A stretch of DNA of 64,000 nt from Azorhizobium doebereinerae UFLA1-100 (GCF_000473085.1 NZ_AXBA01000014.1:1-64000); one strand, 5' to 3'; positions 1 to 8,635 are shown, counted from the stretch's first letter. Translations and numbers: made by a program. The notes: generated by a model from the letters alone, not told the origin.

Positions 1-205
1 AGCGACGGAAGACGGTGTTCCATTCTCCAAACAGCTCCGGCAGATCGCGCCAAGGCGAGCCGGTGCGCACGATCCACAGCACCGCCTCGATGAACATACG
101 ATTGTCCCGGCCCGAAGAGCCGCGCGTCCGCTCGTCGCCGATGATGTGCGGCGCTATCCGCGCCCACTGCTCATCCCCAAGCACCAGTCGATCAAGAACA
201 CCCAT
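1..205 (-). CDS. IS5-family transposase, N-terminal fragment (truncated by window edge)
   Basis: The reading frame starts at the ATG at 205 and runs off the left edge, giving 68 residues. It begins MGVLDRLVLGDEQWARIAPH and continues with a segment resembling the DUF4096 N-terminal domain found in IS5/IS427-type transposases, including the typical FIEAVLWIVRTGSPWRDLP stretch. The catalytic DDE residues would lie outside the window. The element sits right against the 3' end of the neighbouring transporter gene, so insertion at that point is likely. Whether the transposase is intact cannot be judged. Confidence 0.8.
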   Translation of the reverse strand, partial: MGVLDRLVLGDEQWARIAPHIIGDERTRGSSGRDNRMFIEAVLWIVRTGSPWRDLPELFGEWNTVFRR

Positions 206-277
206 CGCTGCCTCATCAAAGGCAGCTTTGAATCACAGATCATTCAGCCCGGGAACCCCAAGAGTCCACACTACCTA
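1..277 (-). mobile_element. End of an IS5-family insertion sequence (rest lies outside the window)
   Basis: The first 205 bases encode the N-terminus of an IS5-type transposase read on the minus strand. The roughly 70 bases before its start codon fit an IS terminus, and the putative end, GGTAGTGTGGACTC on the minus strand, lies at about 261-274. It abuts the tetranucleotide CTAG at 275-278, a plausible TA-centred target for this family. The other end lies beyond position 1, so the target duplication and the exact group cannot be confirmed here. Confidence 0.65.
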
Positions 278-1219
278 GAGGCCGTCGGCGGGTTCGGCGG
301 GCGCCGGCTTGGAGCGCGTGGCGGTGACGATGCCCGCCAGCACCAAAGCGTAGCCGACCCCGTGGAACCACTCGAAGCGCTCGCCGAGGAACAGGATGGC
401 CAGCGCGGAGCCGAACACCGGCATCAGGTGGAAATAGGGCGCGGCGCGGTTGGCACCCACCAGTTGCACCCCGCGGTTGAAGGCGAGATAGGCCAGCAGC
501 GACGGTGCCGTGGAGACGTAGGCGAACACCGCGAAGGTGAAGCGGTCGAAATGCAGCACCGCGCTGCCGCTGGCCAGTTCCCAGACCATGAACGGGGCCA
601 GCAGCACTGCGCCCATGGCCATGATAGTGGCGAGGAAGGACAGCGGCCCGAGCGGCGGGCGCACCCGCAGGATGGCGGTGTAGAAGGCATAGATGATCAG
701 GGCGACGATGATCCACATGTCGCCGACGTTGGGCTTCAGGTGCAGCAGCGTGTCCATGTCGCCGCGGCTGATGATGACGACGACGCCGATCAGCGAGATC
801 AGGATGCCCACCGCCTGCCCGCCGGCGAGGCGATCGCGGAACAGCAGCAGGCTCCACAGCGCCACCAGCAGCGGCCCCATGGACTGCACCAGCAGGCCGT
901 TGAGCGCCTGGGTATATTGCAGGCCGTAATAGCTCATGGCGTTGTAGCAGGCGATGCCGCTGGCCGAGAGCACCACCAGCCGCCAGAAGTGCTGCCGGAT
1001 GATCGGCGCGTCGCGGCGCAGTTGCGGCCAGGCGAACGGCAGGATGATGAGCGTCGCCCCCAGCCAGCGCAGGCAGGCGATGGTGATGGGCGGCACCGCC
1101 CCGACCATGTAGCGCCCCACCACCATGTTGATGGCCCACAGCAGCGCGGTGAGGCTCAGCAGCAGATAGGGGGCGTTGGCGATGGGAGCCAGCATCCGGC
1201 TGGCGAGGTGACGCGACAT
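275..1219 (-). CDS. DMT-superfamily (EamA) transporter
   Basis: A 314-residue inner-membrane protein with about ten hydrophobic segments arranged as two EamA halves, typical of drug/metabolite exporters; the substrate is unknown. The ATG at 1219 is chosen because an AGGAGG Shine-Dalgarno lies five bases upstream; a GTG 15 bases earlier would overlap that site. The stop codon TAG (275-277) is part of the CTAG that touches the IS end, so the last residues (PAEPADGL) may have been set by the insertion. All ten helices precede that point, so function is probably kept. Length is normal for the family. Confidence 0.85.
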   Translation of the reverse strand: MSRHLASRMLAPIANAPYLLLSLTALLWAINMVVGRYMVGAVPPITIACLRWLGATLIILPFAWPQLRRDAPIIRQHFWRLVVLSASGIACYNAMSYYGLQYTQALNGLLVQSMGPLLVALWSLLLFRDRLAGGQAVGILISLIGVVVIISRGDMDTLLHLKPNVGDMWIIVALIIYAFYTAILRVRPPLGPLSFLATIMAMGAVLLAPFMVWELASGSAVLHFDRFTFAVFAYVSTAPSLLAYLAFNRGVQLVGANRAAPYFHLMPVFGSALAILFLGERFEWFHGVGYALVLAGIVTATRSKPAPAEPADGL

Positions 1220-1384
1220 GAAACCTCCTGGCACCCGGTACGTCCGGATGTCGTTTACGGCCCGCCGGCGCGGGCCGTTCCGCCGCCCCGGCGGGTGGCT
1301 TCCTCTACCCCGCGCAAGGCAAAAGCGGAAATGAAAGTCGGTGCGCCATCCATCGCCCCCGCTGATGGATGAGCGGGAAAGCGC

Positions 1385-1957
1385 CTATCGCCCCCCGGGC
1401 AGCAGCAGATAGGAGGTGGGATTGTCCGGGCACAGGCCGCCGGCGCATTCCAGCACCGTGGACACGCCGTTGCCGAGCGCCAGCAGTGCCGCCAGCGCCA
1501 CTATGGCGAGGCCGAAGGTGGCGCCGCCTCGGGTGCCGGCGCCCGCCTCGGCCGGGGCGAACTGGCGGTCGAACAGCAGCATGACGGCGCTGCCCAGGAT
1601 GATGGCCATGTAGACGACCAGCGCCCAGCTGTAGAAATGCAGCCCGAGAAAGGCGTCGCCATAGGTGCCGGTGCCGGGGACGATGTGCAGCAGGACCTGC
1701 CGGGTGGAAATCAGCGCGCCGCCAAAGGCAGAGAGGATCACCACCGCATAATGGCTTGGACGCGGGCCGAACTTCACGTTGAGCGCGAGCCCGAGGGTGG
1801 CGCCGACGAAGCCGGCCCGCTGGAGCAAGCACAGCGGACAGGGCAGGTCGCCCAGCACGATCTGGTCCACGAAGGCGACGATGAGCACGATGCTCACCGC
1901 CAGCAGGCCGAGCGCGTTGAGCAGGCGGGACGTGGGAGCGTTGATGAGCGCGGTCAT
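1385..1957 (-). CDS. dsbB: DsbB-family disulfide bond formation protein
   Basis: A 190-residue four-helix inner-membrane protein that would pass electrons from a periplasmic DsbA to quinone. The first redox pair is CPLC in LPCPLCLLQR after helix 1. The second periplasmic pair is spaced differently from E. coli DsbB: two cysteines near the C-terminus in LECAGGLCPDN. This places it with the shorter alphaproteobacterial DsbB-like proteins. The ATG at 1957 has GAGGGG upstream; a longer frame adds a Cys/Pro-rich stretch that looks non-coding. It lies 10 bases downstream of the DUF5993 gene, so the two are very probably co-transcribed. Confidence 0.85.
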   Translation of the reverse strand: MTALINAPTSRLLNALGLLAVSIVLIVAFVDQIVLGDLPCPLCLLQRAGFVGATLGLALNVKFGPRPSHYAVVILSAFGGALISTRQVLLHIVPGTGTYGDAFLGLHFYSWALVVYMAIILGSAVMLLFDRQFAPAEAGAGTRGGATFGLAIVALAALLALGNGVSTVLECAGGLCPDNPTSYLLLPGGR

Positions 1958-1967
1958 GGACGGCCCC

Positions 1968-2123
1968 TCACAGCACGATGTTGAGGGGATCGGTGGCGTG
2001 CAGGCGGAACAGCACCAGCAGCGCCGCCATGGACAGCGCCCAGAGTACCAGTGCGGCACCCCGTTGCCCGGCGAACACGCAGATGAAGGCGGCGGCGACG
2101 CCGAAGAATGGAATGCTCATCAT
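1968..2123 (-). CDS. DUF5993 family small membrane protein
   Basis: A 51-residue protein starting MMSIPFFGVAAAF and ending FRLHATDPLNIVL. The ending with the HATDPL motif matches the DUF5993 family as I know it, whose members are usually found next to dsbB. Two hydrophobic segments (about residues 4-18 and 23-40) suggest two membrane passes. GGGAGG lies before the first ATG. The gene stops 10 bases before dsbB begins, so the pair form a two-gene operon. The function is unknown; context suggests an accessory to DsbB. Confidence 0.8.
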   Translation of the reverse strand: MMSIPFFGVAAAFICVFAGQRGAALVLWALSMAALLVLFRLHATDPLNIVL

Positions 2124-2246
2124 GGGCGGCCTCCCGGCGGCGGGTCGCGAATGGAATCGCTTGTCTGGACAGGCTAGAGCAGGCGCCGACCGGCATGCAA
2201 CGCAAGCCGGTCGGCGTGGGCGTCGCGCGCGACGCGCCGGGGGGCC

Positions 2247-3389
2247 TCAGCGCTTGGAGCGGGGATAGGCGGTCTTGTCGTCCGGTGGGGTCAAGCCCTG
2301 CATCAGATAGAGGATGTCGTTGGCCAGGGAGGCGCAGATCTCGGTGCCGTTGGAATCGGTCATCCCCTCGGTGTTGCTGAGCACGAACACCCCGCCCGGC
2401 GCGGGCGCGACGCCGGGCGTCTCGCTGGGCAGAAAGGCGATGTAGCTGCTGAAGCCAGGCAGGTCGCCGTCCTTCCAGACCGTGGCGAAGGTGGTGTCGC
2501 TGGCCGGGGTGAGGAACCAGGCGAGGCCCAGTTGGTCGCCCCACGGCGTGGTCACCGTGGTCGAGGCGGTCTGGAGCTGGCCGAGCAGCGGGCTGAGCGG
2601 CGATTGCGGCTCGAAACTCATGTTGAAGCACAGCCACTTCAACATGTCGTCCGGCGTGGCGACGATGCCGCCCGCGGCGTTATAAGCGGTGAACTGCGGC
2701 CATCCTGGCGCGGCGATGGAATTGTAGGTCTGTCCATTGTAGAAATAGCCGCGCGGCAAGGTGTCGAGCCGCACTTCGTCGAAGAACTGGGCCGAGAGAC
2801 CCAGCGGCTCGAAGATCAGATCCACCACGATCTGCTCATAGGGATCATCCGTGCCCGCGAGCGTGGGCATCACCGCCCCCATCAGCGCGAAGCCGAGATT
2901 GGAATAGCGATAGGCCGGCTCGGGGAACGGCCCCATGGTGGTGTAGTTCAGGAAGCCCAGCATGCCGGGGATCGTATAGGGCTGGGGCATGTTGGCCGGC
3001 TCGTCGTCGGCCGCGCCATTGTCCTGCGGCAGGCCGGAGGTGTAGTTCACCAGCGTCGTGAGCGGGATCTGCGCGAACTGGCTGCCGATCTCAAGCTCCG
3101 GATAGTCGCCCAGCACCGCATTCTCCAGGTCTTCGCCGTCGAGATAATAGGCATAGGCGGTGGCGGTGAACGTCTTGGTCACCGAGGCGATGACGAAGGG
3201 CGTATCGGCATCGAAGGCCAGCGCGGTGCCGTCCTGCATGCGCAGCCCGCCGAAGGTGTAGATCGTGGAAAAGGTGGGGCTGGCGATGCCGATGGCAAAA
3301 CCGAGGCTCACGCCGTCCGGCACGCCATCAAGATAAGGTTCGACCAGTGCCTTGAGCTGCGCCTCGGTCGGCTCGACGATGGTGGTCAT
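2247..3389 (-). CDS. Serine hydrolase, beta-lactamase class C / D,D-peptidase family
   Basis: A 380-residue protein with the fold signature of penicillin-recognising serine hydrolases. The SxxK nucleophile motif is SVTK in FVIASVTKTFTA (about residue 70), and the YxN motif is YSN in YRYSNLGFALMG. I see no signal peptide, so it is probably cytoplasmic, as in the esterase-like members (EstB type). The physiological substrate cannot be named. The ATG at 3389 has GGGAGAG upstream and is preferred over a longer frame that begins 33 bases earlier. It is separated from the upstream dienelactone-hydrolase-like gene by about 80 bases and could be read with it. Confidence 0.8.
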   Translation of the reverse strand: MTTIVEPTEAQLKALVEPYLDGVPDGVSLGFAIGIASPTFSTIYTFGGLRMQDGTALAFDADTPFVIASVTKTFTATAYAYYLDGEDLENAVLGDYPELEIGSQFAQIPLTTLVNYTSGLPQDNGAADDEPANMPQPYTIPGMLGFLNYTTMGPFPEPAYRYSNLGFALMGAVMPTLAGTDDPYEQIVVDLIFEPLGLSAQFFDEVRLDTLPRGYFYNGQTYNSIAAPGWPQFTAYNAAGGIVATPDDMLKWLCFNMSFEPQSPLSPLLGQLQTASTTVTTPWGDQLGLAWFLTPASDTTFATVWKDGDLPGFSSYIAFLPSETPGVAPAPGGVFVLSNTEGMTDSNGTEICASLANDILYLMQGLTPPDDKTAYPRSKR

Positions 3390-3471
3390 GTGCTGCTCTC
3401 CCTGAACGGTCGCCCCCGTCAAGTTGGCGCTATTCCCGTTGCGTTGTCACGACACCCAGCGTGCTTGCGGC

Positions 3472-4332
3472 CTATTTCAGGTAGCGGGCGAGAAAGGCCG
3501 GCACCCGGTCGAGGGCGTCGGCGCGGGCCTCCGGATCCATCGCGACGATGGGCACGGCGCCGGAAGCGGTGCGGAATTCGGGCCGCTCCTTATAGGCAAG
3601 GCCGGGCCAGTCGAAATCGTGATAGGCGCCGGAATAGATGCGCAACGTCACCGGGCTGCCGGCGCTCGCCGCCTGGGTGAGCAGGGCCTCGCAGGGGGCG
3701 AGCGGCGACCAGACGTCCTTCTCTCCCAGCAGTACGAGGAGCGGAATGCGGCTGCTCCAGCCGCCCTTCTGCCGCTCCAGGTTGCAGGAGGCCGGGTAGA
3801 AAGCGATGGCGGCGCGGAAATCGCGGGCCGGGGGCAGGCCGGCGAGGCGGGCGGGACTGTCGGTGCGCAGGGTGTTCAGTACGGCACCGCCGCCCAGGGA
3901 CCAGCCGATCACCGCGACCTTGTCGGGCTTCACGAAGGGCTGTGCCTGGAGATAGGCGAGCGCGCCGTAGAGATCCTGCGGTCGGGCGCGATAGACCTCG
4001 CCCTGGAAGTTGGCCGGCGCGCACATGCTGCGCACGCCGCGCGGGGTGAAGCTGTCCACCATCAGCACGTGATAGCCGGCGGTGGTGAGGCGCCGGGCCC
4101 AGTCCTGCTCGCGGACGTTGATGGCGCCGCCACGTCCTAACAGGCCGCCGCAGCCATGGGCGAACACCACCGCGGGCGCCGTCGCGGCGCCGGTGCGGAA
4201 CAGGTAGCCGTCGATGGTCGTGCCGTCGCGCGAGGGGAAGGAGACCTTCTCCTGCGCCCGCGCGGTACCCGCCGCCAGCATGCCGCAGAGGGCCAGAACC
4301 ACGGCGCCGACGCCGTATTGAAACGCGCGCAT
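3472..4332 (-). CDS. Exported dienelactone-hydrolase-like alpha/beta hydrolase
   Basis: A 286-residue protein with a clear signal peptide (about 1-27, ending GTARAQ), so it is periplasmic or secreted. The hydrolase triad is visible: nucleophile Ser in GWSLGGG, Asp in GEKDVWSP, and His in YSGAYHDFDW. This matches the dienelactone hydrolase family, though the real substrate is unknown. A GGGAGG Shine-Dalgarno precedes the ATG. The frame stays open upstream for more than 2 kb, but that part is the out-of-frame shadow of the mutase gene and has no homology. Conserved cysteines in APANFQ- and NLERQK-flanking positions may form a disulfide. Confidence 0.8.
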   Translation of the reverse strand: MRAFQYGVGAVVLALCGMLAAGTARAQEKVSFPSRDGTTIDGYLFRTGAATAPAVVFAHGCGGLLGRGGAINVREQDWARRLTTAGYHVLMVDSFTPRGVRSMCAPANFQGEVYRARPQDLYGALAYLQAQPFVKPDKVAVIGWSLGGGAVLNTLRTDSPARLAGLPPARDFRAAIAFYPASCNLERQKGGWSSRIPLLVLLGEKDVWSPLAPCEALLTQAASAGSPVTLRIYSGAYHDFDWPGLAYKERPEFRTASGAVPIVAMDPEARADALDRVPAFLARYLK

Positions 4333-4435
4333 GACCACCTCCCCGAGAGCACACTCCCTGCGGCTCCGTCGCGACCTTAGGCAGCTTTGCCGTGGGACGC
4401 ACCGTCCCCCAGCGGTACAGGCCGGCGCATGCGTA

Positions 4436-4774
4436 CCGGAACGGGACGATGACGGCCGGACCGCGGAACGGGCCGAGGCTAAAGCGTGTCCGAATCGCCC
4501 AAGGCGGTGCCTTCCGCTTTCGTTCCGCACGGCAGCGTTTCCCGTGCCTGTCCCGGAACGGGACGGCGGGTCATCGTCAGGGGAACGGCAAGGGATCAAA
4601 GCGGGCCCGAATCGGTAAGCGCCGCGCTTTCCGGTCTTGTTCCTGGGACGGGAGCCTCGGGCCGGGGCGCGGCGGAGCTGCGTCTCGAAACGGGAAAGCC
4701 CGCTCCGACGGCGGAACGGGGCGGGGACAAACCGCGCCCGAATCGGACGCGCCGCCGTGTTGGGGCTTCGTTCC
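4436..4774. repeat. Three degenerate tandem units of about 116-131 bp in a 450-bp non-coding gap
   Basis: The gap between the hydrolase and the mutase (4333-4784) holds no convincing gene. It contains three repeats of a pattern: CGGAACGGGA, then GGAACGG about 28 bases later, then CCGAATCG about 25 bases later, then GTTCC about 30 bases later. The CCGAATCG cores lie at 4490, 4607 and 4738; the GTTCC ends lie at 4522, 4639 and 4770. In each unit GGAACGG and GTTCC are inverted, so each unit could fold as a bounded hairpin. The function is unknown. Confidence 0.6.
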
Positions 4775-4784
4775 GCCGGCGGGA

Positions 4785-6758
4785 TCAGGCCGCGTCCTGG
4801 GCCTCCCGGTCCACGATGGAGACGATGTCCGCCATGATGCGGTTCAGCTCGAAATTCTTCGGCGTATAGACCGCCGCCACACCGAAGCCGCGCAGCTGCG
4901 CCTCGTCCTCCGGCGGGATGATGCCGCCCACCACCACCGGAATGTCGCTCAGCCCTTCGGCGTGCATGCGCTCCATCACGTCGCGTACCAGCGGCACGTG
5001 CGAGCCGGAGAGGATGGAGAGGCCGACCACGTGAACGCTCTCCTCCAGCGCGGCATTGACGATCTCCGCCGGGGTGAGGCGGATGCCCTCGTAGACCACT
5101 TCCATGCCCGCATCGCGGGCCCGCACGGCGATCTGCTCGGCGCCGTTCGAGTGGCCGTCGAGGCCCGGCTTGCCCACCAGGAACTTCAGCCGTCGGCCGA
5201 GCTTGTCCGACACGGCTTCCACCCGGGTGCGCACCTCGTCGAGGCCCTGGGTGTCCACCCGCGCCGCCCGGCCGACGCCGGTGGGGGCGCGATATTCGCC
5301 GAAGATCTCGCGCAGGGCCGTGCCCCATTCGCCGGTGGTGATGCCGGCCTTGGCGCACTGGATCGACGGCTCCATGATGTTGGTGCCCTCCCGCGCGGCG
5401 CGCTTCAGCGCCTCCAGCGCGGCGGTTGCCGCCGCGCCGTCGCGGCTCTCGCGCCAGGCCTTCAGGCGGGCCACCTGCTCGGGCTCCACATGCTCCGGCA
5501 CGGTGAGGATGGAGCCTTCCCCGGTGGTGAGGGGCGATGGCTCGGTATCGGTCCAGCGGTTGACGCCCACCACCACCTGGTCGCCGCGCTCGATGGCCTC
5601 CAGGCGGCGGGTGTTGGATTCCACCAGCTGCTGCTTCATGTAGCTGTTCTCGATGGCCGCCACCGCCCCGCCCATGGCGTCGATGCGGGCGAGTTCCTCC
5701 CGCGCCTCGGCCTTCAGCTCCTCCACCTTGCGGTCGATCTCGGTGGAGCCGTCGAAGATGTCGCCATAGTCCAAGAGGTCGGTCTCGTAGGCGAGCACCT
5801 GCTGCATGCGCAGCGACCATTGCTGGTCGAACGAGCGCGGCAGGCCCAGCGCCTCGTTCCAGGCCGGGAGTTGCACCGCGCGGGCGCGGGCCTTCTTGGA
5901 CAAGGTAACGGCAAGCATCTCCAAGAGGATGCGGTAGACGTTGTTTTCCGGCTGCTGCTCGGTCAGGCCGAGCGAATTCACCTGCACGCCATAGCGGAAC
6001 AGCTTCTGCTTGGCGTCGGTGATGCCGTAGCGGTTGACGCAGATCTCGTCCCAGAGATCCACGAACGCACGCATCTTGCACATCTCGGTGATGAACCGCA
6101 TGCCGGCGTTCACGAAGAAGGAGATGCGCCCCACAACCTCGCCGAAAGCCGCTCCTTCCGCCTCGCCGGATTTCTTCACCGTGTCGAGGATGGCGATGGC
6201 GTTGGCCAGCGCGAAGGCCAGCTCCTGCACCGGCGTCGCCCCCGCTTCCTGGAGATGGTAGGAGCACACGTTCATGGGGTTCCAGCGCGGCAGGTGCTCG
6301 GTCGTGAAGACGATCACGTCCTTGGTCAGGCGCATGGAGGGCGCGGGCGGGAATACATAGGTTCCGCGCGAGAGATATTCCTTGATGATGTCGTTCTGCG
6401 TCGTGCCCTGGAGGCGGGCGCGGTCCGCGCCCTGCTCGTCCGCCACCGCGATATAGAGCGCCAGCAGCCACGGCGCGCAGGCGTTGATGGTCATGGACGT
6501 GTTCATGTCGGCGAGCGGAATGTCGGCGAACAGCGCCCGCATGTCGCCGAGATGGGAAATGGGCACGCCCACCTTGCCCACCTCGCCGCGGGCGAGGGGG
6601 TGGTCGCTGTCGTAGCCGGTCTGGGTGGGCAGGTCGAAGGCGACCGAGAGGCCGGTCTGCCCCTTGGCGAGATTGGAGCGGTAGAGCTTGTTGGACTCCG
6701 CGGCGGTCGAATGCCCGGCATAGGTCCGGAACAGCCACGGTTTGTCACGGCTCGCCAT
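4785..6758 (-). CDS. ecm: Ethylmalonyl-CoA mutase (MeaA type), B12-dependent
   Basis: A 657-residue adenosylcobalamin-dependent acyl-CoA mutase. It converts (2R)-ethylmalonyl-CoA to methylsuccinyl-CoA in the ethylmalonyl-CoA pathway of acetyl-CoA assimilation. The N-terminal barrel starts RPWLFRTYAGHSTA-like (here KPWLFRTYAGHSTAAESN), and the TQNDIIKEYLSRGTY and NPMNVCSYHLQEAGATP stretches are those of the MeaA branch. The C-terminal cobalamin domain has the DxHxxG signature DGHSNG near residue 545, whose His is the lower axial ligand. GGGGGGAG precedes the ATG. The location opposite ccr supports Ecm over methylmalonyl-CoA mutase, which is usually larger or two-subunit. Confidence 0.9.
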   Translation of the reverse strand: MASRDKPWLFRTYAGHSTAAESNKLYRSNLAKGQTGLSVAFDLPTQTGYDSDHPLARGEVGKVGVPISHLGDMRALFADIPLADMNTSMTINACAPWLLALYIAVADEQGADRARLQGTTQNDIIKEYLSRGTYVFPPAPSMRLTKDVIVFTTEHLPRWNPMNVCSYHLQEAGATPVQELAFALANAIAILDTVKKSGEAEGAAFGEVVGRISFFVNAGMRFITEMCKMRAFVDLWDEICVNRYGITDAKQKLFRYGVQVNSLGLTEQQPENNVYRILLEMLAVTLSKKARARAVQLPAWNEALGLPRSFDQQWSLRMQQVLAYETDLLDYGDIFDGSTEIDRKVEELKAEAREELARIDAMGGAVAAIENSYMKQQLVESNTRRLEAIERGDQVVVGVNRWTDTEPSPLTTGEGSILTVPEHVEPEQVARLKAWRESRDGAAATAALEALKRAAREGTNIMEPSIQCAKAGITTGEWGTALREIFGEYRAPTGVGRAARVDTQGLDEVRTRVEAVSDKLGRRLKFLVGKPGLDGHSNGAEQIAVRARDAGMEVVYEGIRLTPAEIVNAALEESVHVVGLSILSGSHVPLVRDVMERMHAEGLSDIPVVVGGIIPPEDEAQLRGFGVAAVYTPKNFELNRIMADIVSIVDREAQDAA

Positions 6759-6857
6759 AATCTCCCCCCTTCGCGCTTCTGCACGTTCTGGTCGGCTTTA
6801 TCTTGCGCCGCAACGCAAACGCCGTCGATGCCATTTTTGTCTAGGTGCGGTGCCCGC

Positions 6858-7094
6858 TCACGTCACCAGCGAGATCACGAACAGCAGGATCACCGCGCCG
6901 ATGGTGGCGGAGATGATCTTGCCCACGATGCCGCCGACGATGAAGATGTTGCCGAACAGGAAGCCGCCCACCAGCGCGCCGACGATGCCGACGGCCATGT
7001 TGCCGAGCAGGCCGAAGCCCTTGCCCCGGAACAGCTGTCCCGCCAGCCAGCCGGCGATGGCGCCGACGATGAGCATTCCGATCAACGCACCCAT
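6858..7094 (-). CDS. GlsB/YeaQ/YmgE-family small stress membrane protein
   Basis: A 78-residue protein made of three glycine-rich membrane helices (MGALIGMLIVGAIAGWLAGQ, then LLGNMAVGIVGALVGGFLF, then a C-terminal helix), the classic transglycosylase-associated/GlsB pattern. These proteins are often induced by stress or at stationary phase; the molecular role is unknown. It lies between the divergent ecm and ccr genes, pointing the same way as ecm and ending about 100 bases before it. There is no sign of a link to the pathway. Confidence 0.85.
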   Translation of the reverse strand: MGALIGMLIVGAIAGWLAGQLFRGKGFGLLGNMAVGIVGALVGGFLFGNIFIVGGIVGKIISATIGAVILLFVISLVT

Positions 7095-7267
7095 GCTGTG
7101 TCCTTTCGCCTTGCCGCCGGACGGCGCGGCCCGATCTTGGGCCAGGACGCCGGCGTTCGGAAGGGGGCGCGCCGTCGCGCCGCGCCGGACGAGGGCACCG
7201 CCGCAGACCCACAGGCCGCGGTCCCCTCTCCGTCGAAAGAAGGCTCGTCAGGCGGAATTTCTCTGCT

Positions 7268-7289
7268 ACGCTGCAACGCGAAACAGCGT
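7268..7289. promoter_or_regulatory. Inverted repeat upstream of ccr, candidate operator
   Basis: ACGCTG and CAGCGT form perfect 6-bp arms around ten bases (CAACGCGAAA), about 60 bases before the ccr start codon. The central GCAACGC-AAAC sequence recurs, slightly changed, at about 6812-6822 upstream of ecm, where TTGCG and CGCAA also form an inverted pair. In Methylobacterium a TetR-type regulator, CcrR, controls ccr through a palindrome. Whether this is its site is an inference. Confidence 0.35.
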
Positions 7290-7348
7290 GATCGTCGACT
7301 TCCGATTGTGCAGCGAGACCGAATGGTCCGTGAGAGGAGAGAGGACCC

Positions 7349-8635
7349 ATGGGCCAGCCCGCCACCGCCACCCCCACATCCGATCCGGGGCTCAAGGACC
7401 TCTACGAGCTCGGCGAGATCCCGCCGCTCGGCCACGTGCCGAAGCAGATGTACGCCTGGACCATCCGCCGCGAGCGGCACGGCCCGCCGGAGGAGTCCTT
7501 CCAGGTGGAGGTCGTGCCCACCTGGGACTTGGGCGAGACCGACGTGCTGGTGCTCGTGATGGCCGCAGGCGTCAATTACAACGGCATCTGGGCGGGCCTT
7601 GGCGAACCCATCTCGGTGTTCGACGTGCATAAGCAGCCCTATCACATCGCCGGTTCCGATGCCTCCGGCATCGTCTGGGCGGTGGGGGCCAAGGTCAAGC
7701 GCTGGAAGGTGGGCGACGAGGTGGTCGTCCATTGCAATCAGGACGATGGCGACGACGAGGAGTGCAACGGCGGCGACCCCATGTTCTCCCCGTCCCAGCG
7801 CATCTGGGGCTATGAGACGCCCGACGGCTCGTTCGCGCAGTTCTGCCGCGTGCAGGCGCGCCAGCTCATGCCGCGCCCCAAGCATCTCACCTGGGAAGAG
7901 TGCGCCTGCTACACCCTGACCATGGCGACCGCCTATCGGATGCTGTTCGGCCACGCGCCGCATGACGTGAAACCGGGCCAGTTCGTGCTGGTATGGGGCG
8001 CCTCGGGCGGGCTCGGCGTGTTCGGCGTGCAGCTTGCCGCCGCCTCCGGCGCGCATGTGATCGGCGTGATCTCGGACGAGACCAAGCGCGATTACGTGCT
8101 CGGTCTCGGCGCCAAGGGCGTGATCAACCGCAAGGATTTCAAGTGCTGGGGCCAGATGCCCAAGGTGAATTCGCCCGAGTACAATGACTGGGTGAAGGAA
8201 GCCCGCAAGTTCGGCAAGGCGATCTGGGACATTACCGGCAAGCGCGACGTGGACATGGTGTTCGAACATCCGGGCGAGCAGACCTTCCCGGTATCCTGCC
8301 TGGTGGCCAAGCGCGGCGGCATGGTGGTGTTCTGCGCCGGCACCACCGGCTTCAACATCACCTTCGACGCGCGCTATGTGTGGATGCGCCAGAAGCGCAT
8401 CCAGGGCTCGCACTTCGCCCATCTGAAGCAGGCCTCGGCGGCCAACCAGTTCATCATCGACCGGCGGGTGGACCCCTGCATGTCGGAGGTGTTCCCGTGG
8501 GATAAGATCCCGCTGGCCCACACCATGATGTGGAAGAACCAGCATCCGCCAGGCAACATGGCCGTGCTCGTCAACGCGCCGCGGGCGGGCCTGCGCTCGT
8601 TCGAGGACGTGGTGGAGGCCTGTACGGGAGACTGA
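7349..8635 (+). CDS. ccr: Crotonyl-CoA carboxylase/reductase
   Basis: A 428-residue member of the medium-chain dehydrogenase/reductase superfamily. It makes (2S)-ethylmalonyl-CoA from crotonyl-CoA, CO2 and NADPH, the committing step of the ethylmalonyl-CoA pathway. Typical Ccr stretches are present: YNGIWAGLGEPISVFDVHK near residue 75, HCNQDDGDDEECNGGDPMFS near 130, and the NADPH-binding WGASGGLGVFGVQLAAASGA near 215. The length matches the family. AGGAGAGAGGA precedes the ATG. It is divergent from ecm; the remaining pathway genes are not in this window. Confidence 0.93.
   Translation: MGQPATATPTSDPGLKDLYELGEIPPLGHVPKQMYAWTIRRERHGPPEESFQVEVVPTWDLGETDVLVLVMAAGVNYNGIWAGLGEPISVFDVHKQPYHIAGSDASGIVWAVGAKVKRWKVGDEVVVHCNQDDGDDEECNGGDPMFSPSQRIWGYETPDGSFAQFCRVQARQLMPRPKHLTWEECACYTLTMATAYRMLFGHAPHDVKPGQFVLVWGASGGLGVFGVQLAAASGAHVIGVISDETKRDYVLGLGAKGVINRKDFKCWGQMPKVNSPEYNDWVKEARKFGKAIWDITGKRDVDMVFEHPGEQTFPVSCLVAKRGGMVVFCAGTTGFNITFDARYVWMRQKRIQGSHFAHLKQASAANQFIIDRRVDPCMSEVFPWDKIPLAHTMMWKNQHPPGNMAVLVNAPRAGLRSFEDVVEACTGD

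Noticed and set aside
3472-6738. Open frame of about 1088 codons on the minus strand
   Set aside because: Only its last quarter, from the ATG at 4332, is a real exported hydrolase. The rest lies opposite the correct frame of the mutase gene and has the Arg/Gly/Pro-rich composition of a GC-rich shadow frame.
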